Source: Kiritimatiellia bacterium (GTDB lineage Bacteria > Verrucomicrobiota > Kiritimatiellia > CAIQIC01 > Lenti-01). Taken from it: a stretch of DNA of 61,737 nt. Position numbers and translations under genes: made by a program. The notes under the pieces were generated by a model that was not told where the DNA came from, searched no databases, and saw only the letters and a program-made list of their open reading frames with translations. The stretch is taken from positions 1 to 61,737 of the forward strand of contig JAQUJC010000001.1 in the NCBI GenBank assembly GCA_028681135.1, read 5' to 3'. Positions 43,695-54,811 of this stretch are shown piece after piece (within the stretch, counting starts at the first letter, position 1; every line of letters starts with the position of its first letter).

Positions 43695-44141
43695 TCAGGG
43701 CAAACAGTCGGTCGTGAACGAGTACGGATACAACTCCCCGATCGTCGTTAACGCCAGGTGCGCGATGCCCCCCTGGGCATCCAGGCCCACGGCAATGATG
43801 CGCGCGTCGTCGCCCACCGCGAATTCACGGATTTTCTGTCGGCACAGTCCGCAGGGAAAGGCATAGCCATTGACGGATAGGACGGCCACAGCCAGGGCGT
43901 TGAGTTTGAACACGCCGGATTTGATCATGCCATTGATGGCATCCATTTCCGCATGAGTGGTCAGGGTCAGGTCTACCGTTTCAATGTTGCAGCCCACGTG
44001 AATGTGGTTGTGGATATCGCGTAGGGCCGCGCCGCAGGTATAGTGCGAAAATGGGGCGTACGCTTTGTCACGCACGGCGATGGCCTGTTCCACCAGGTGG
44101 CGGTCGTCGTCGCTTAAGTCGGAAAGAGTCACTGTTTTCAT
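43695..44141 (-). CDS. cdd: Cytidine deaminase
   Basis: A 148-residue zinc-dependent deaminase converting cytidine or deoxycytidine to uridine in pyrimidine salvage. The zinc and catalytic motifs THAEMDAI (HAE) and PCGLCRQ (PCxxC) are present; YAPFSHYTCGAAL near the start is the usual substrate-binding segment. ATG 44141 gives the normal N-terminus; an upstream in-frame GTG at 44162 would add seven residues, and neither has a clear ribosome-binding site. The length matches homotetrameric bacterial Cdd. Confidence 0.9.
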   Translation of the reverse strand: MKTVTLSDLSDDDRHLVEQAIAVRDKAYAPFSHYTCGAALRDIHNHIHVGCNIETVDLTLTTHAEMDAINGMIKSGVFKLNALAVAVLSVNGYAFPCGLCRQKIREFAVGDDARIIAVGLDAQGGIAHLALTTIGELYPYSFTTDCLP

Positions 44142-44282
44142 AAGCGTCAGACTGTACCCCACGCCCTGGCCGGTGGCAAGCTGGCGGCAGATGGGTGCAG
44201 CCAGGAGGGCCAGAAGTGGTGTACCGCGGATTCATACGGCAGGCGAACGGGGCCGCCATCAATCGTGCATTCCATCCCCTTC

Positions 44283-45401
44283 TTATCGCCGGTGGAGATA
44301 AAAGGCAGCGCAGGCGCCTTCAGGGGAGACCATGGGCGCGCCGAGCGGGATATCGGGGGTGCAGCGAGTTCCGAAATATGGGCACTCGTTGGGCTGGAGT
44401 TTGCCGAGCAGTACGTCGGCGGCCGGGCAGACGGGGGGGGCGGCAGCGCCGGATTCCGCGCTTTGAAGCGGCGGTGCCGGTTCAGGTGGGGCGGGCGGGA
44501 ACCGCCGCGCCGCGTCGAAAGCGGCATAGGCGGGGCTGAGCGCGAGGCCGCTTTGGGGCACATGGCCCAGACCGCGCCAGTCCTGGTCGCAGAGGGCAAA
44601 GACCTCGCCCAATACCCGTTGGGCTTCGGGATTGCCGTGGGGATGAACTATGCGCGGGTAGGCATTGATCATCTCGGCGCGGCCGGCTTCAAACAGGTTC
44701 AGGACCTCGAGAACCCCCAGCAGAATATCGGCGGGTTCAAAGCCGGTGATGGCAATCGGGCGGTTCAGTTCGCGCGCTAGCGGTTCATAGGGCGCGGCGC
44801 CGGTGACGGCACAGACATGGCCGGCGGCGAGAAAGGCGTCGGGGGCCGTGGCGGGATCCGCGCAAATCGCGCGCAGAATGGGCGGGACGAGAAACTGCGA
44901 GACGAGCAGGAAGACGTTGCCAAGCTGGCGCTCGCGGGCCAGATAGGCGAGCAGGGCGTTGGCGGGCGCGGTGGTTTCAAAGCCAATGGCCAGATGCACG
45001 ACATCGCGGTCCGGATGCTGTTCCGCAAACTCGAGCGCCTGGAGCGGGGAGGTGACCATGCGGATGTCACTCCCGCGGGCTTTAGCCGCAAAGAGATCCC
45101 CGCTGGTGGCCGAGGGTACGCGCAGCAGGTCGCCGAAGGTCGTGAGGGTGGTGGTGGGGTGAGCGGCAATCTCGATGGCGTGGTCGAGATAGGCGGCGGG
45201 GGTGACGCAGACAGGACACCCGGGGCCGTGCAGAAGTTGGACGTGCGGCGGCAGCAGCGTATCAAGCGCGTGGCGTAGAATCGCGTGGGTCTGGCCGCCG
45301 CAGACTTCCATGATGCGCGCCGGGCGTGTCGAGATGCGTGCAATCTCGGCAACCAGGCCGCGGATGGTCGCGGGATCGGAATATTCGCTCCAGTGTTTCA
45401 T
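44283..45401 (-). CDS. hypD: Hydrogenase maturation factor HypD
   Basis: A 372-residue iron-sulfur protein that, with HypC, assembles the Fe(CN)2CO group of [NiFe] hydrogenases. Signature motifs: MEVCGGQTHAI (Cys34), HGPGCPVCVTP, FAIGFETTAP-like LAIGFETTAPANALL, and ITGFEPADIL. Near the C-terminus an insert rich in Pro/Ala (FPPAPPEPAPPLQSAESGAAA) precedes the conserved CPYFGTRCTP-type cluster cysteines and PMVSPEGACAAFY. It overlaps the DUF167 gene by 4 nt. HypE is about 10 kb away; HypC, HypF, HypA/B and hydrogenase subunits are not in the window. Confidence 0.95.
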   Translation of the reverse strand: MKHWSEYSDPATIRGLVAEIARISTRPARIMEVCGGQTHAILRHALDTLLPPHVQLLHGPGCPVCVTPAAYLDHAIEIAAHPTTTLTTFGDLLRVPSATSGDLFAAKARGSDIRMVTSPLQALEFAEQHPDRDVVHLAIGFETTAPANALLAYLARERQLGNVFLLVSQFLVPPILRAICADPATAPDAFLAAGHVCAVTGAAPYEPLARELNRPIAITGFEPADILLGVLEVLNLFEAGRAEMINAYPRIVHPHGNPEAQRVLGEVFALCDQDWRGLGHVPQSGLALSPAYAAFDAARRFPPAPPEPAPPLQSAESGAAAPPVCPAADVLLGKLQPNECPYFGTRCTPDIPLGAPMVSPEGACAAFYLHRR

Positions 45402-45685
45402 GCGTCGATTTGGGGTCGTATGTCGCGGGCGTTTACCCCAGCCAGCAGCACGCGCTTGCTGCGAGAGGTCTGGCCGGACAGAATCTGAATCCGGGCGCGG
45501 GGGAGACGGAGGGTATCAGACAAAAACTTGATCAGGGCGGCATTGGCCGCGCCATCCACCGGCGGGGCGCAGAGGCGAATTTTGAGCGCTTCGCCATACG
45601 GGCCCGCAATGGCATTTTTGGCGGCGCGCGGGACCAGGCGCAGGTTGAGTATCGCGCCGGCGGGGGTGTCGCTCAGAAAGGGCAT
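45398..45685 (-). CDS. DUF167 (YggU-family) protein
   Basis: A 95-residue protein of the small alpha/beta YggU/DUF167 family, with conserved LRLVPRAAKNAIAG, LKIRLCAPPVDGAANAALIKFLSD and ILSGQTSRSKRV. The family's biochemical role is not established. The start at 45685 is chosen because the longer frame runs into the palindrome pair at 45728-45764. The stop overlaps the hypD start (ATGA), so it is coupled to hypD; no functional link is known. Confidence 0.85.
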   Translation of the reverse strand: MPFLSDTPAGAILNLRLVPRAAKNAIAGPYGEALKIRLCAPPVDGAANAALIKFLSDTLRLPRARIQILSGQTSRSKRVLLAGVNARDIRPQIDA

Positions 45686-45727
45686 GGCAAATCTCGGAGA
45701 AGACAATTCATGGTCCCATCGTCCCGT

Positions 45728-45764
45728 TTCCACCGTATGGAAAAACAGGTTCCACCGTATGGAA
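45728..45764. repeat. Pair of TTCCA-N5-TGGAA palindromes
   Basis: Cores at 45728-45742 and 45750-45764, both with spacer CCGTA, 22 nt apart. They lie between the gpmI stop (45770) and the DUF167 start (45685), both minus strand. The same spacing occurs at 31947-31983. Confidence 0.85.
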
Positions 45765-45769
45765 AACAC

Positions 45770-47434
<1,665 letters not shown>

Positions 47435-47615
47435 AGGGTCTCCAATCGAATCATCCCCGTATTATGCCCCAACCCGCCCGGAAGCGCAAGCGGGGGGGGG
47501 GGAGAAGAAATGAGGGCGGGCCCACGACTGGCTAAGAATGATGCTTGACGGTGGCAGAGGCGGGAGGGCACTATGCGGGGGTTTCAGATTTGAAAGGCGA
47601 AAGTACTATATATAG

Positions 47616-48653
<1,038 letters not shown>

Positions 48654-48736
48654 GCCGCGGCCCCCCTCCTCTCGCTCTCTTTTCCCTTGTCCGGTTGCCG
48701 CTGAGGCATGACAGGTAGGATAAGGTCGGAAAGAGC

Positions 48737-49624
48737 ATGAAAGATCGAAGATGGATAGCGCTCTGCGCGATCGGATTGGTCGTGCTGGTGACGATGAATC
48801 TGCCGGATTCGGCGTCGTCACGGGTAGAAGGGGCCGTACGCGATGGGCTGAGTCCGTTGCAGGCGGTTTTGCGCGGCGGGGTCCGCGAGGGGCGTGAGAT
48901 CATCCGCTATATTCAGGGCATCGGGGATTTGGTGCTGGAAAATCGCGCGCTGTCCGAAGAAATTGTCTATCTGCGGGGGGAGATGCGTATGGCGCGCGAG
49001 TTGGAGCGTGACAATCAGATGCTGCGCGATTTGCTGGGCTTTGTGGAGCGCTTTCCTAAGCAATTGGTGTCGTGCGAGGTGATCGGGCGCGACAGCACCG
49101 GCTGGTGGCAGACGATCCGACTGGGCAAGGGCGCCGAGGCCGGCGTGGCCGAGGGGCGGGCGGTGATCACCCCGGACGGGTTGCTGGGCCGGACGGCGGG
49201 GGTGTCGGCGCATACCGCCGATGTGTTATTATTGTCGGATGTGTCCTGCCAGGTCTCTGTCCGGCTCGCTCGCTCGGGGGTGTTCGGGATCATGGAGGGG
49301 CTAGGCGCAAAACCGGATGAGCAGCCGGCGTGCCGCATCCGCTACATCTCGCGCACCGCGGATATTCAGGCGGGGGACGAAGTGGTGACCTCTGGGATGG
49401 GCGGCGTATTTCCCAAGGGGTTGCTGGTGGGCTGGGTGGTGCGGGTGGAGGCGGAACCGTCGGGGCTGTACCAGACCGCCTGGGTGGATGTGGCGGCCAA
49501 ATTGGGCCGGTCGGAATATGCCTTTGTGGCGGCGACCGAGGCGGACCTGGCCGCAGCGGCCACGGGAATGATCGAAGACTTGATCGCGCCGGTGTCAACG
49601 GAGATTGGCGGGGAATCGCCATGA
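48737..49624 (+). CDS. mreC: Rod-shape determining protein MreC
   Basis: A 295-residue bitopic inner-membrane protein linking MreB with the periplasmic wall-synthesis enzymes. A membrane segment (about 7-22), a coiled-coil (about 60-100, ENRALSEEIVYLRGEMRMARELERDNQML) and the beta-domain (about 110-260) with GLLGRTAGVSAHTADVLLLSD, VVTSGMGGVFPKGLLVGWV can be seen. The stop overlaps the mreD start (ATGA). Confidence 0.93.
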   Translation: MKDRRWIALCAIGLVVLVTMNLPDSASSRVEGAVRDGLSPLQAVLRGGVREGREIIRYIQGIGDLVLENRALSEEIVYLRGEMRMARELERDNQMLRDLLGFVERFPKQLVSCEVIGRDSTGWWQTIRLGKGAEAGVAEGRAVITPDGLLGRTAGVSAHTADVLLLSDVSCQVSVRLARSGVFGIMEGLGAKPDEQPACRIRYISRTADIQAGDEVVTSGMGGVFPKGLLVGWVVRVEAEPSGLYQTAWVDVAAKLGRSEYAFVAATEADLAAAATGMIEDLIAPVSTEIGGESP

Positions 49625-50118
49625 CCATGCTATCGCTGTTGTTCTGGTTGATTGTGGGGGGGATGTTGCAGGTGTTGATTCCAGCCTGGCATCACATGGG
49701 CCAACCGTCTTTTCCCTTTGTGCTCGGCGTGGTTTTGTTTGCTGCCCTGACCAAAAAGAGTCGCTACTTTGTGACGATGGCGCTACTGGGCGGGGTGCTG
49801 GTGGATTCGTTGAGTCTGGCTCCGCTGGGGTTTTCAACCTGCGCATTTCTGGTGGCCGGTGGTCTGGCCGTGCTGCTGCGTAAGCATTTCTTTTCCTATA
49901 AAGCGACGACCATCAGTGTGGTGGGGGCGTTGTGTGCCGCCGTCTCGACCGCCGCCATGGCGACGCTGCTGCGAATGAAGGGGCTGGTGGGGCTGTCGCT
50001 GTCGGCAATGGGGTGGCGGATGGCCGGATCGGCGGTACTCGGCGCCATCCTGATCCCGGTGCTGTTTGGGTTGATGCGGGGGCTGGAACGCCGCCTGGGT
50101 GTCGGGGAGGATGCGTGA
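49621..50118 (+). CDS. mreD: Rod-shape determining protein MreD
   Basis: A 165-residue, highly hydrophobic protein with about five membrane segments, the size and character of MreD. The start at 49621 is in ATGA overlap with mreC; the frame is open far upstream, but that part runs antiparallel in content to the mreC coding sequence and is not used. DSLSLAPLGFSTCAFLVAGG is the recognisable family segment. It shares a TGATG junction with mrdA. Confidence 0.88.
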   Translation: MTMLSLLFWLIVGGMLQVLIPAWHHMGQPSFPFVLGVVLFAALTKKSRYFVTMALLGGVLVDSLSLAPLGFSTCAFLVAGGLAVLLRKHFFSYKATTISVVGALCAAVSTAAMATLLRMKGLVGLSLSAMGWRMAGSAVLGAILIPVLFGLMRGLERRLGVGEDA

Positions 50119-52013
50119 TGTCTCGGGAATCCGCAAAACCCGAGGTTCGTATCGGGCGGCTATTGCTGCTGTGGATAGCCATGATCGGGGTGTTCATTGC
50201 CCTGGGCTTTCGGCTGTGGAATTTGCAGGTGGCGCAGGGCATGGAATATCAGCGGCGACTGGTGCGCCAGAGTCTGCGGAGTGTCCGCTTGCCGGGCATC
50301 CGGGGGCGCATCCGGGATGTGCATGGCGTGGCACTGGCAGAAAATCGGCCCAGTTTTTGTGTGGCGCTTCATCTGGAAGAGCTGCGGCGGGGGGGGGGGC
50401 GGTCGCGTACGGTGGACCGCGCCATGGACATGCTGTACCGGATTGCCGAAACCATGGATCGCCCCCTGGAACTAGGCCCGGCGGATGTGCGGACCCATCT
50501 GGGGCGTCGCACCCCGCTGCCGCTGGTGGCCTGGCGTGATCTGGATGAAACAGCGGTGGCCCGGTTTGTAGAACATGCACATAACTTTTCGGGGGCCACG
50601 GTGAGTGTGGAGCCGGTGCGCGTCTATCCGCAGGGGGGGCTGGCCTGTCATCTGTTGGGATATGTGGGCCGAGCGGATATCGACCGGTTGCCGGGCGATG
50701 GCGCCGACCCTGAACGGTTTCACTATTATCTGCCCGAAGTCGCGGGGCGCTCGGGGGTGGAAAAGCGATTGGATGGGGTCCTCCGGGCCAATGCCGGGGG
50801 CAAGCTCGAAGTCCAGGTGGATGTGGCCGGGTTCAAGTTCGATGAGGTCTCGCGGCGGGAGCCGGGCCAGGGCAGCGATGTGGTGTTGGCGGTCGATGCG
50901 CGCATCCAGCGCGCTGCCGAAGCGGTCATTCAGGGGGAGAAGGGCGCGGCCGTGGTCGTGGACCCGCGCAACGGCGATGTGCTGGCGCTCGCCAGTGTGC
51001 CGGGCTTCGACCCTAATGATTTTGTTCCCTCGATATCGGCCCGGATTTGGAACCGCCTGTTGAAGGATGAGCGGCGTCCATTGATCAACCGGGCGACGGC
51101 TGGCGAGTATGCCCCGGGCAGCACGTTCAAACCCGTGACGCTCTTGGCGGCCATGCAAAGCGGTAAAATTCGGCCGGATACGCGGTTTTCCTGCCCCGGC
51201 CACCTGGATCTGGGCCGGGCGCGCTTCCGCTGCTGGCAGCATTGGGGACACGGCAGCCTGGATGCGCAGTCTGCCATTCGTTATTCCTGCAACGTCTATC
51301 TGTACCACGCCGCGCTGACGTGCGGCGAAAAAGCCGTGCAGGCCATGGCGCGGGCCTGCGGGTTTGGGCGCAAGACCGGCATCGGGTTGGACTACGAACG
51401 CGCGGGGCTGGTGCCGGACAACGATTGGAAACGGCGTGCGCGCCATGACAGTTGGCGCGACGGCGATACCTGCAATATGTCGATTGGGCAAGGGGCCTTG
51501 CTGGTGACACCGTTGCAATTGGCGATGTTTGCGTCCACCCTGGCCAATGGCGGCACGTTGTGGCAACCGCGCCTGGTGCGGCAGATTATTCGCGTGGACG
51601 GCACGGCGCAGGACATTGCGGCGACGTCGGCGCCCGAGGGGCCCCAGTGGGCACCCGCTCATATCCAGACGGTGCGTGAGGGAATGCGCGAAGCGGTTAA
51701 TGCACCGGATGGCTCCGGGAAGCGGGCGGCACTCTCTGGGGTGACGGTGGCCGCGAAGACCGGGACCGCCGAATACGGGCCCAAGGGGGCCGGGCTCAAG
51801 ATGACCTGGATGATTGCGTTTGCCCCATTCGACAACCCGCGTTATGCCGTGGCCTTGCTGATCGAAGATGGCATTAGCGGCGGGACCACGGCGGCCCCCC
51901 GGGTCAAGCAGCTCCTGGCAACTATCTTTCGGGAGGTGGATGGGGTGGAAGGGATGCCGGTGCTCTCTCCCGTAGACGTGCCGACGGAGCTGCCGGAGGA
52001 AACGCCAACATGA
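50118..52013 (+). CDS. mrdA: Penicillin-binding protein 2 (elongasome transpeptidase)
   Basis: A 631-residue class B PBP that cross-links peptidoglycan together with RodA. An N-terminal membrane anchor (about 13-32) is followed by the pedestal domain with RLPGIRGRIRDVHGVALAENRPSF and the transpeptidase domain with the catalytic SxxK (GEYAPGSTFKPVT), SxN (YSCNVY) and KTG (AAKTGTAEYG) motifs. A G11 tract at 50389-50399 encodes part of LRRGGGRSR. The start ATG overlaps the mreD stop by one nucleotide, and the gene end overlaps rodA. Confidence 0.95.
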   Translation: MSRESAKPEVRIGRLLLLWIAMIGVFIALGFRLWNLQVAQGMEYQRRLVRQSLRSVRLPGIRGRIRDVHGVALAENRPSFCVALHLEELRRGGGRSRTVDRAMDMLYRIAETMDRPLELGPADVRTHLGRRTPLPLVAWRDLDETAVARFVEHAHNFSGATVSVEPVRVYPQGGLACHLLGYVGRADIDRLPGDGADPERFHYYLPEVAGRSGVEKRLDGVLRANAGGKLEVQVDVAGFKFDEVSRREPGQGSDVVLAVDARIQRAAEAVIQGEKGAAVVVDPRNGDVLALASVPGFDPNDFVPSISARIWNRLLKDERRPLINRATAGEYAPGSTFKPVTLLAAMQSGKIRPDTRFSCPGHLDLGRARFRCWQHWGHGSLDAQSAIRYSCNVYLYHAALTCGEKAVQAMARACGFGRKTGIGLDYERAGLVPDNDWKRRARHDSWRDGDTCNMSIGQGALLVTPLQLAMFASTLANGGTLWQPRLVRQIIRVDGTAQDIAATSAPEGPQWAPAHIQTVREGMREAVNAPDGSGKRAALSGVTVAAKTGTAEYGPKGAGLKMTWMIAFAPFDNPRYAVALLIEDGISGGTTAAPRVKQLLATIFREVDGVEGMPVLSPVDVPTELPEETPT

Positions 52014-53161
52014 AGCGGCGTGTTCAAACCTGGTGGCACGTCTGGCTGGCACAGGATGGCCTGGCGCTGGTGATGACCGCCATTTTGCTGGCAACCGGAT
52101 TGGCCTTTGTCTACAGCGCCTCGTGGCGCGGCGAGGAGGCCGGCCTCGTGGGCGCCTGGTTCCCGCGCCAAATTTGGTGGGTGGCGTTGGGGGGCCTCAC
52201 GTCGATGGTGCTGGTGGCGGTGGATTATCGCGTGTGGTTGCGCCATGCCTGGTGGCTTTATGCCGCCTCGCTGGGGCTGTTGGGGCTGGTGCTGGTGGTG
52301 GGCACCAAAGTCTATGGCGCGTCGCGCTGGCTGAATGTGATGGGTGTGCTGGTGCAGCCATCGGAATTTGCCAAGCTGGCGCTAGTGGTGGTGCTCGCGC
52401 GGGTGCTGGGGGGGGGGGCCATCAAGCCGCGCTCCTTCGGATTGATGGCGGCGGTACTGCTGATTGCCGCATTGCCCTTCCTCTTGATTGTGGTGGAGCC
52501 GGACTTGGGCACGGCGGTCGTTCTGATCCCAACCGTTTGCGCCATGTTGTTTGCCGCTAGTGTCCCGTTTCGCTACCTGGGCGGGCTGGGGCTGCTCGGC
52601 GTGGGCGGGATCGCGGCTCTGCTGTCACCCTGGGGAACATTTCTGCTGGGGGACTATCAGCGCGAGCGGATTCTGACCTTCCTGGACCCCTCCCGGGACC
52701 CCCTGGGCGCAGGCTGGAATGCCATCCAGTCCGCCATTGCCGTCGGGTCCGGCGGGGTGTGGGGTAAGGGATTTTTGAATGGGACGCAAAACGTATTGGG
52801 GTTTTTACCTCATACGGTTGCGCCCAGTGACTTCATCTTCCCGGTCATTGCCGAGGAGAAGGGGTTTGTTGGCGCAAGCCTGCTGCTGCTGGCCTTCGCC
52901 GTCTTGCTGACGTGCTATCTTCGCACGGCCTGGACGGCAAAAGACCCGGCCGGTAGTCTGCTTGTAATGGGTATTGCTGGTTTGTTCTTCAGCCATGTGG
53001 TGGTGAACATCGGAATGACGATTGGGCTGCTGCCGATCACGGGGCTTCCGCTCCCGCTGGTCAGTAGTGGCGGGTCCTTCATGGTGAGCACCCTGGCGGG
53101 GTTCGGACTGGTGCAAAGCGTACATGTGCGCCGAACAAGGCGCGAGGTATCAAATGTTTGA
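52010..53161 (+). CDS. rodA: SEDS-family peptidoglycan polymerase RodA
   Basis: A 383-residue polytopic glycosyltransferase polymerising lipid II for elongation. Family motifs: VYSASWRGEE after TM1, GASRWLNVMGVLVQPSEFAKL, EPDLGTAVVLIPT, WNAIQSAIAVGSGGVWGKGFLNGTQ-type QS/GSGG loop and GLPLPLVSSGGSFM near the end. A G11 tract lies at 52408-52418 in the coding sequence (LGGGAIK). It overlaps mrdA by 4 nt and rng by 8 nt. Confidence 0.95.
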   Translation: MKRRVQTWWHVWLAQDGLALVMTAILLATGLAFVYSASWRGEEAGLVGAWFPRQIWWVALGGLTSMVLVAVDYRVWLRHAWWLYAASLGLLGLVLVVGTKVYGASRWLNVMGVLVQPSEFAKLALVVVLARVLGGGAIKPRSFGLMAAVLLIAALPFLLIVVEPDLGTAVVLIPTVCAMLFAASVPFRYLGGLGLLGVGGIAALLSPWGTFLLGDYQRERILTFLDPSRDPLGAGWNAIQSAIAVGSGGVWGKGFLNGTQNVLGFLPHTVAPSDFIFPVIAEEKGFVGASLLLLAFAVLLTCYLRTAWTAKDPAGSLLVMGIAGLFFSHVVVNIGMTIGLLPITGLPLPLVSSGGSFMVSTLAGFGLVQSVHVRRTRREVSNV

Positions 53162-54737
53162 CTGGTTAAAAAATATGGGCATGGGAAATAAATCGAAATA
53201 TGAAATCATCGTCAACGCGGAGAGTCTTGAGACGCGCGTTGCGATCCTGGCCGATGGGCATCTGGAGGAGTTCTTTGGTGAACGCCCGAGTGAAGAGCGC
53301 ATCGTGGGCAGTATCTATAAAGGCCGGATTCAGAATGTGGAGGATGGCTTGCAGGCGGCGTTCGTCGACATCGGCATGAAGAAGAATGCCTTCATCCATT
53401 ACTGGGACATGATCCCGGAGGATGCGGCGCGTCTGGAGGCCGAGGAGGGCGTGGCGGCAAATCGGTCGCGTAAAAAGAAGAGTCAGCCCGGGGAGATGGC
53501 CAAGATGTTCCCCCCCGGCAGCGAGATCATCGTGCAAGTGACCAAGGGCCCAATCAGCACCAAAGGACCGCGCGTAACGGCCAATCTGAGCATTCCCGGG
53601 CGCTATCTGGTGATGATGCCGGGCAGCAAGCTCAAAGGGGTCTCGCGCAAGATCGAAAATGATCAGGAACGCACGCGCCTGAAAAAGGCCCTGGGGCGTC
53701 TGCCGATCCCCTCCGGCATCGGACTGATTATCCGCACGTCGTCCGACGGCGTGCGCGCCACCAGTTTTGCGCGCGATCTGCGTGGGCTGCTGGATATCTG
53801 GCAGAAAATCGAGGATGGCATTAAGAACGATCCCGCCCCCAGTTGCTTGTATCATGAACCCGATTTGGTCGAGCGGGTGGTGCGGGATTCGCTGACCGAA
53901 GAGGTGGGGCGCATCATTATTGATTCGCGCGAGACCTTTGACCGCATTCGGGAGATGACCGGCCGCATTTCGCGGCGGGTCAGGAATCGCGTCAAGTTCT
54001 ACGATGGCAGCGCACCCGTGTTTGAACATTTCGATGTCGAACGCCAGTTGGAGAACGCCTTTCATCGCAAGGTCTGGCTCAAGTCTGGCGGCTATCTTGT
54101 TTTTGACGAGACCGAGGCGCTGGTGGCGATTGATGTCAACACCGGTCGCCACAAGGGGGGCAAGACGCAGGAGGAAAGCATCTTGCAGGTCAACATCGAG
54201 GCCGCCGCGGAGGCAGCCCGGCAGCTACGGTTGCGTAATATCGGCGGGTTGGTGGTCATTGATTTCATCGATATGAAGTCACGAAAAAACCAAAATGCCG
54301 TTTATCGGGCGCTCAAAGAAGCCCTGCAAACCGACAAAGCCCGCACCAACGTGTTGCCCGTATCGGCCCTGGGACTGATCGAAATGACGCGCCAGCGCAT
54401 GGAAGAAAGCCTGCGCGCCGCTAATTTTGCCGACTGCCCGTATTGTCACGGCCGCGGCAAAGTGCTCTCGAATCTCAGCATGAGCGTGCGCATTCAGCGC
54501 CGCATTATGGAGGTCATCAAAAAGAAGCAGAACCACGGTGAATTTCCGCTGCGGATTGCCGTCAACCCCATGATCATGGACCGCCTGCGCAAGGAAGATG
54601 AAGAGGTCCTGATCGACTTGGAAAAGAAAAGCGGCACACGCCTGACGTTCGTCAGCGATGTCAATCTCCACGTCGAAGGCTTCCGTATCACTCATGGCGA
54701 AACCGGCGAGATGCTCTACGAGGATCACGAACAGTAG
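53154..54737 (+). CDS. rng: Ribonuclease G (RNase E/G family)
   Basis: A 527-residue endoribonuclease for rRNA and mRNA processing. The S1 domain is near the N-terminus (about 35-130, IYKGRIQNVEDGLQAAFVDIG). The catalytic Mg-binding aspartates are in DETEALVAIDVNTGR (about 319-333) and VVIDFIDMKS; the zinc-link CPYCHGRG is at about 428-435. The length is that of RNase G rather than RNase E. The ATG at 53154 lies inside the end of rodA, so expression is coupled to the shape operon, a gene order seen in several phyla. Confidence 0.94.
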   Translation: MFDWLKNMGMGNKSKYEIIVNAESLETRVAILADGHLEEFFGERPSEERIVGSIYKGRIQNVEDGLQAAFVDIGMKKNAFIHYWDMIPEDAARLEAEEGVAANRSRKKKSQPGEMAKMFPPGSEIIVQVTKGPISTKGPRVTANLSIPGRYLVMMPGSKLKGVSRKIENDQERTRLKKALGRLPIPSGIGLIIRTSSDGVRATSFARDLRGLLDIWQKIEDGIKNDPAPSCLYHEPDLVERVVRDSLTEEVGRIIIDSRETFDRIREMTGRISRRVRNRVKFYDGSAPVFEHFDVERQLENAFHRKVWLKSGGYLVFDETEALVAIDVNTGRHKGGKTQEESILQVNIEAAAEAARQLRLRNIGGLVVIDFIDMKSRKNQNAVYRALKEALQTDKARTNVLPVSALGLIEMTRQRMEESLRAANFADCPYCHGRGKVLSNLSMSVRIQRRIMEVIKKKQNHGEFPLRIAVNPMIMDRLRKEDEEVLIDLEKKSGTRLTFVSDVNLHVEGFRITHGETGEMLYEDHEQ

Positions 54738-54765
54738 CCGGCATCAAAAGGCGCAAACGAGTTGA

Positions 54766-54811
54766 GGGGGGGCTCAGCTCATACGGCTGCCATTCCTGGG
54801 TTGCCCCCCCT
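54766..54811. terminator. Possible bidirectional terminator between rng and hypE
   Basis: GGGGGGGC (54766-54773) can pair with GCCCCCCC (54803-54810) across a 29-nt loop between the convergent genes, with AG and TTT at the outer edges. The long loop makes this uncertain. Confidence 0.4.

Noticed and set aside
47545-47574. Sigma-70 promoter for mreB
   Set aside because: TTGACG is a fair -35, but the best -10 candidates match poorly or at wrong spacing.
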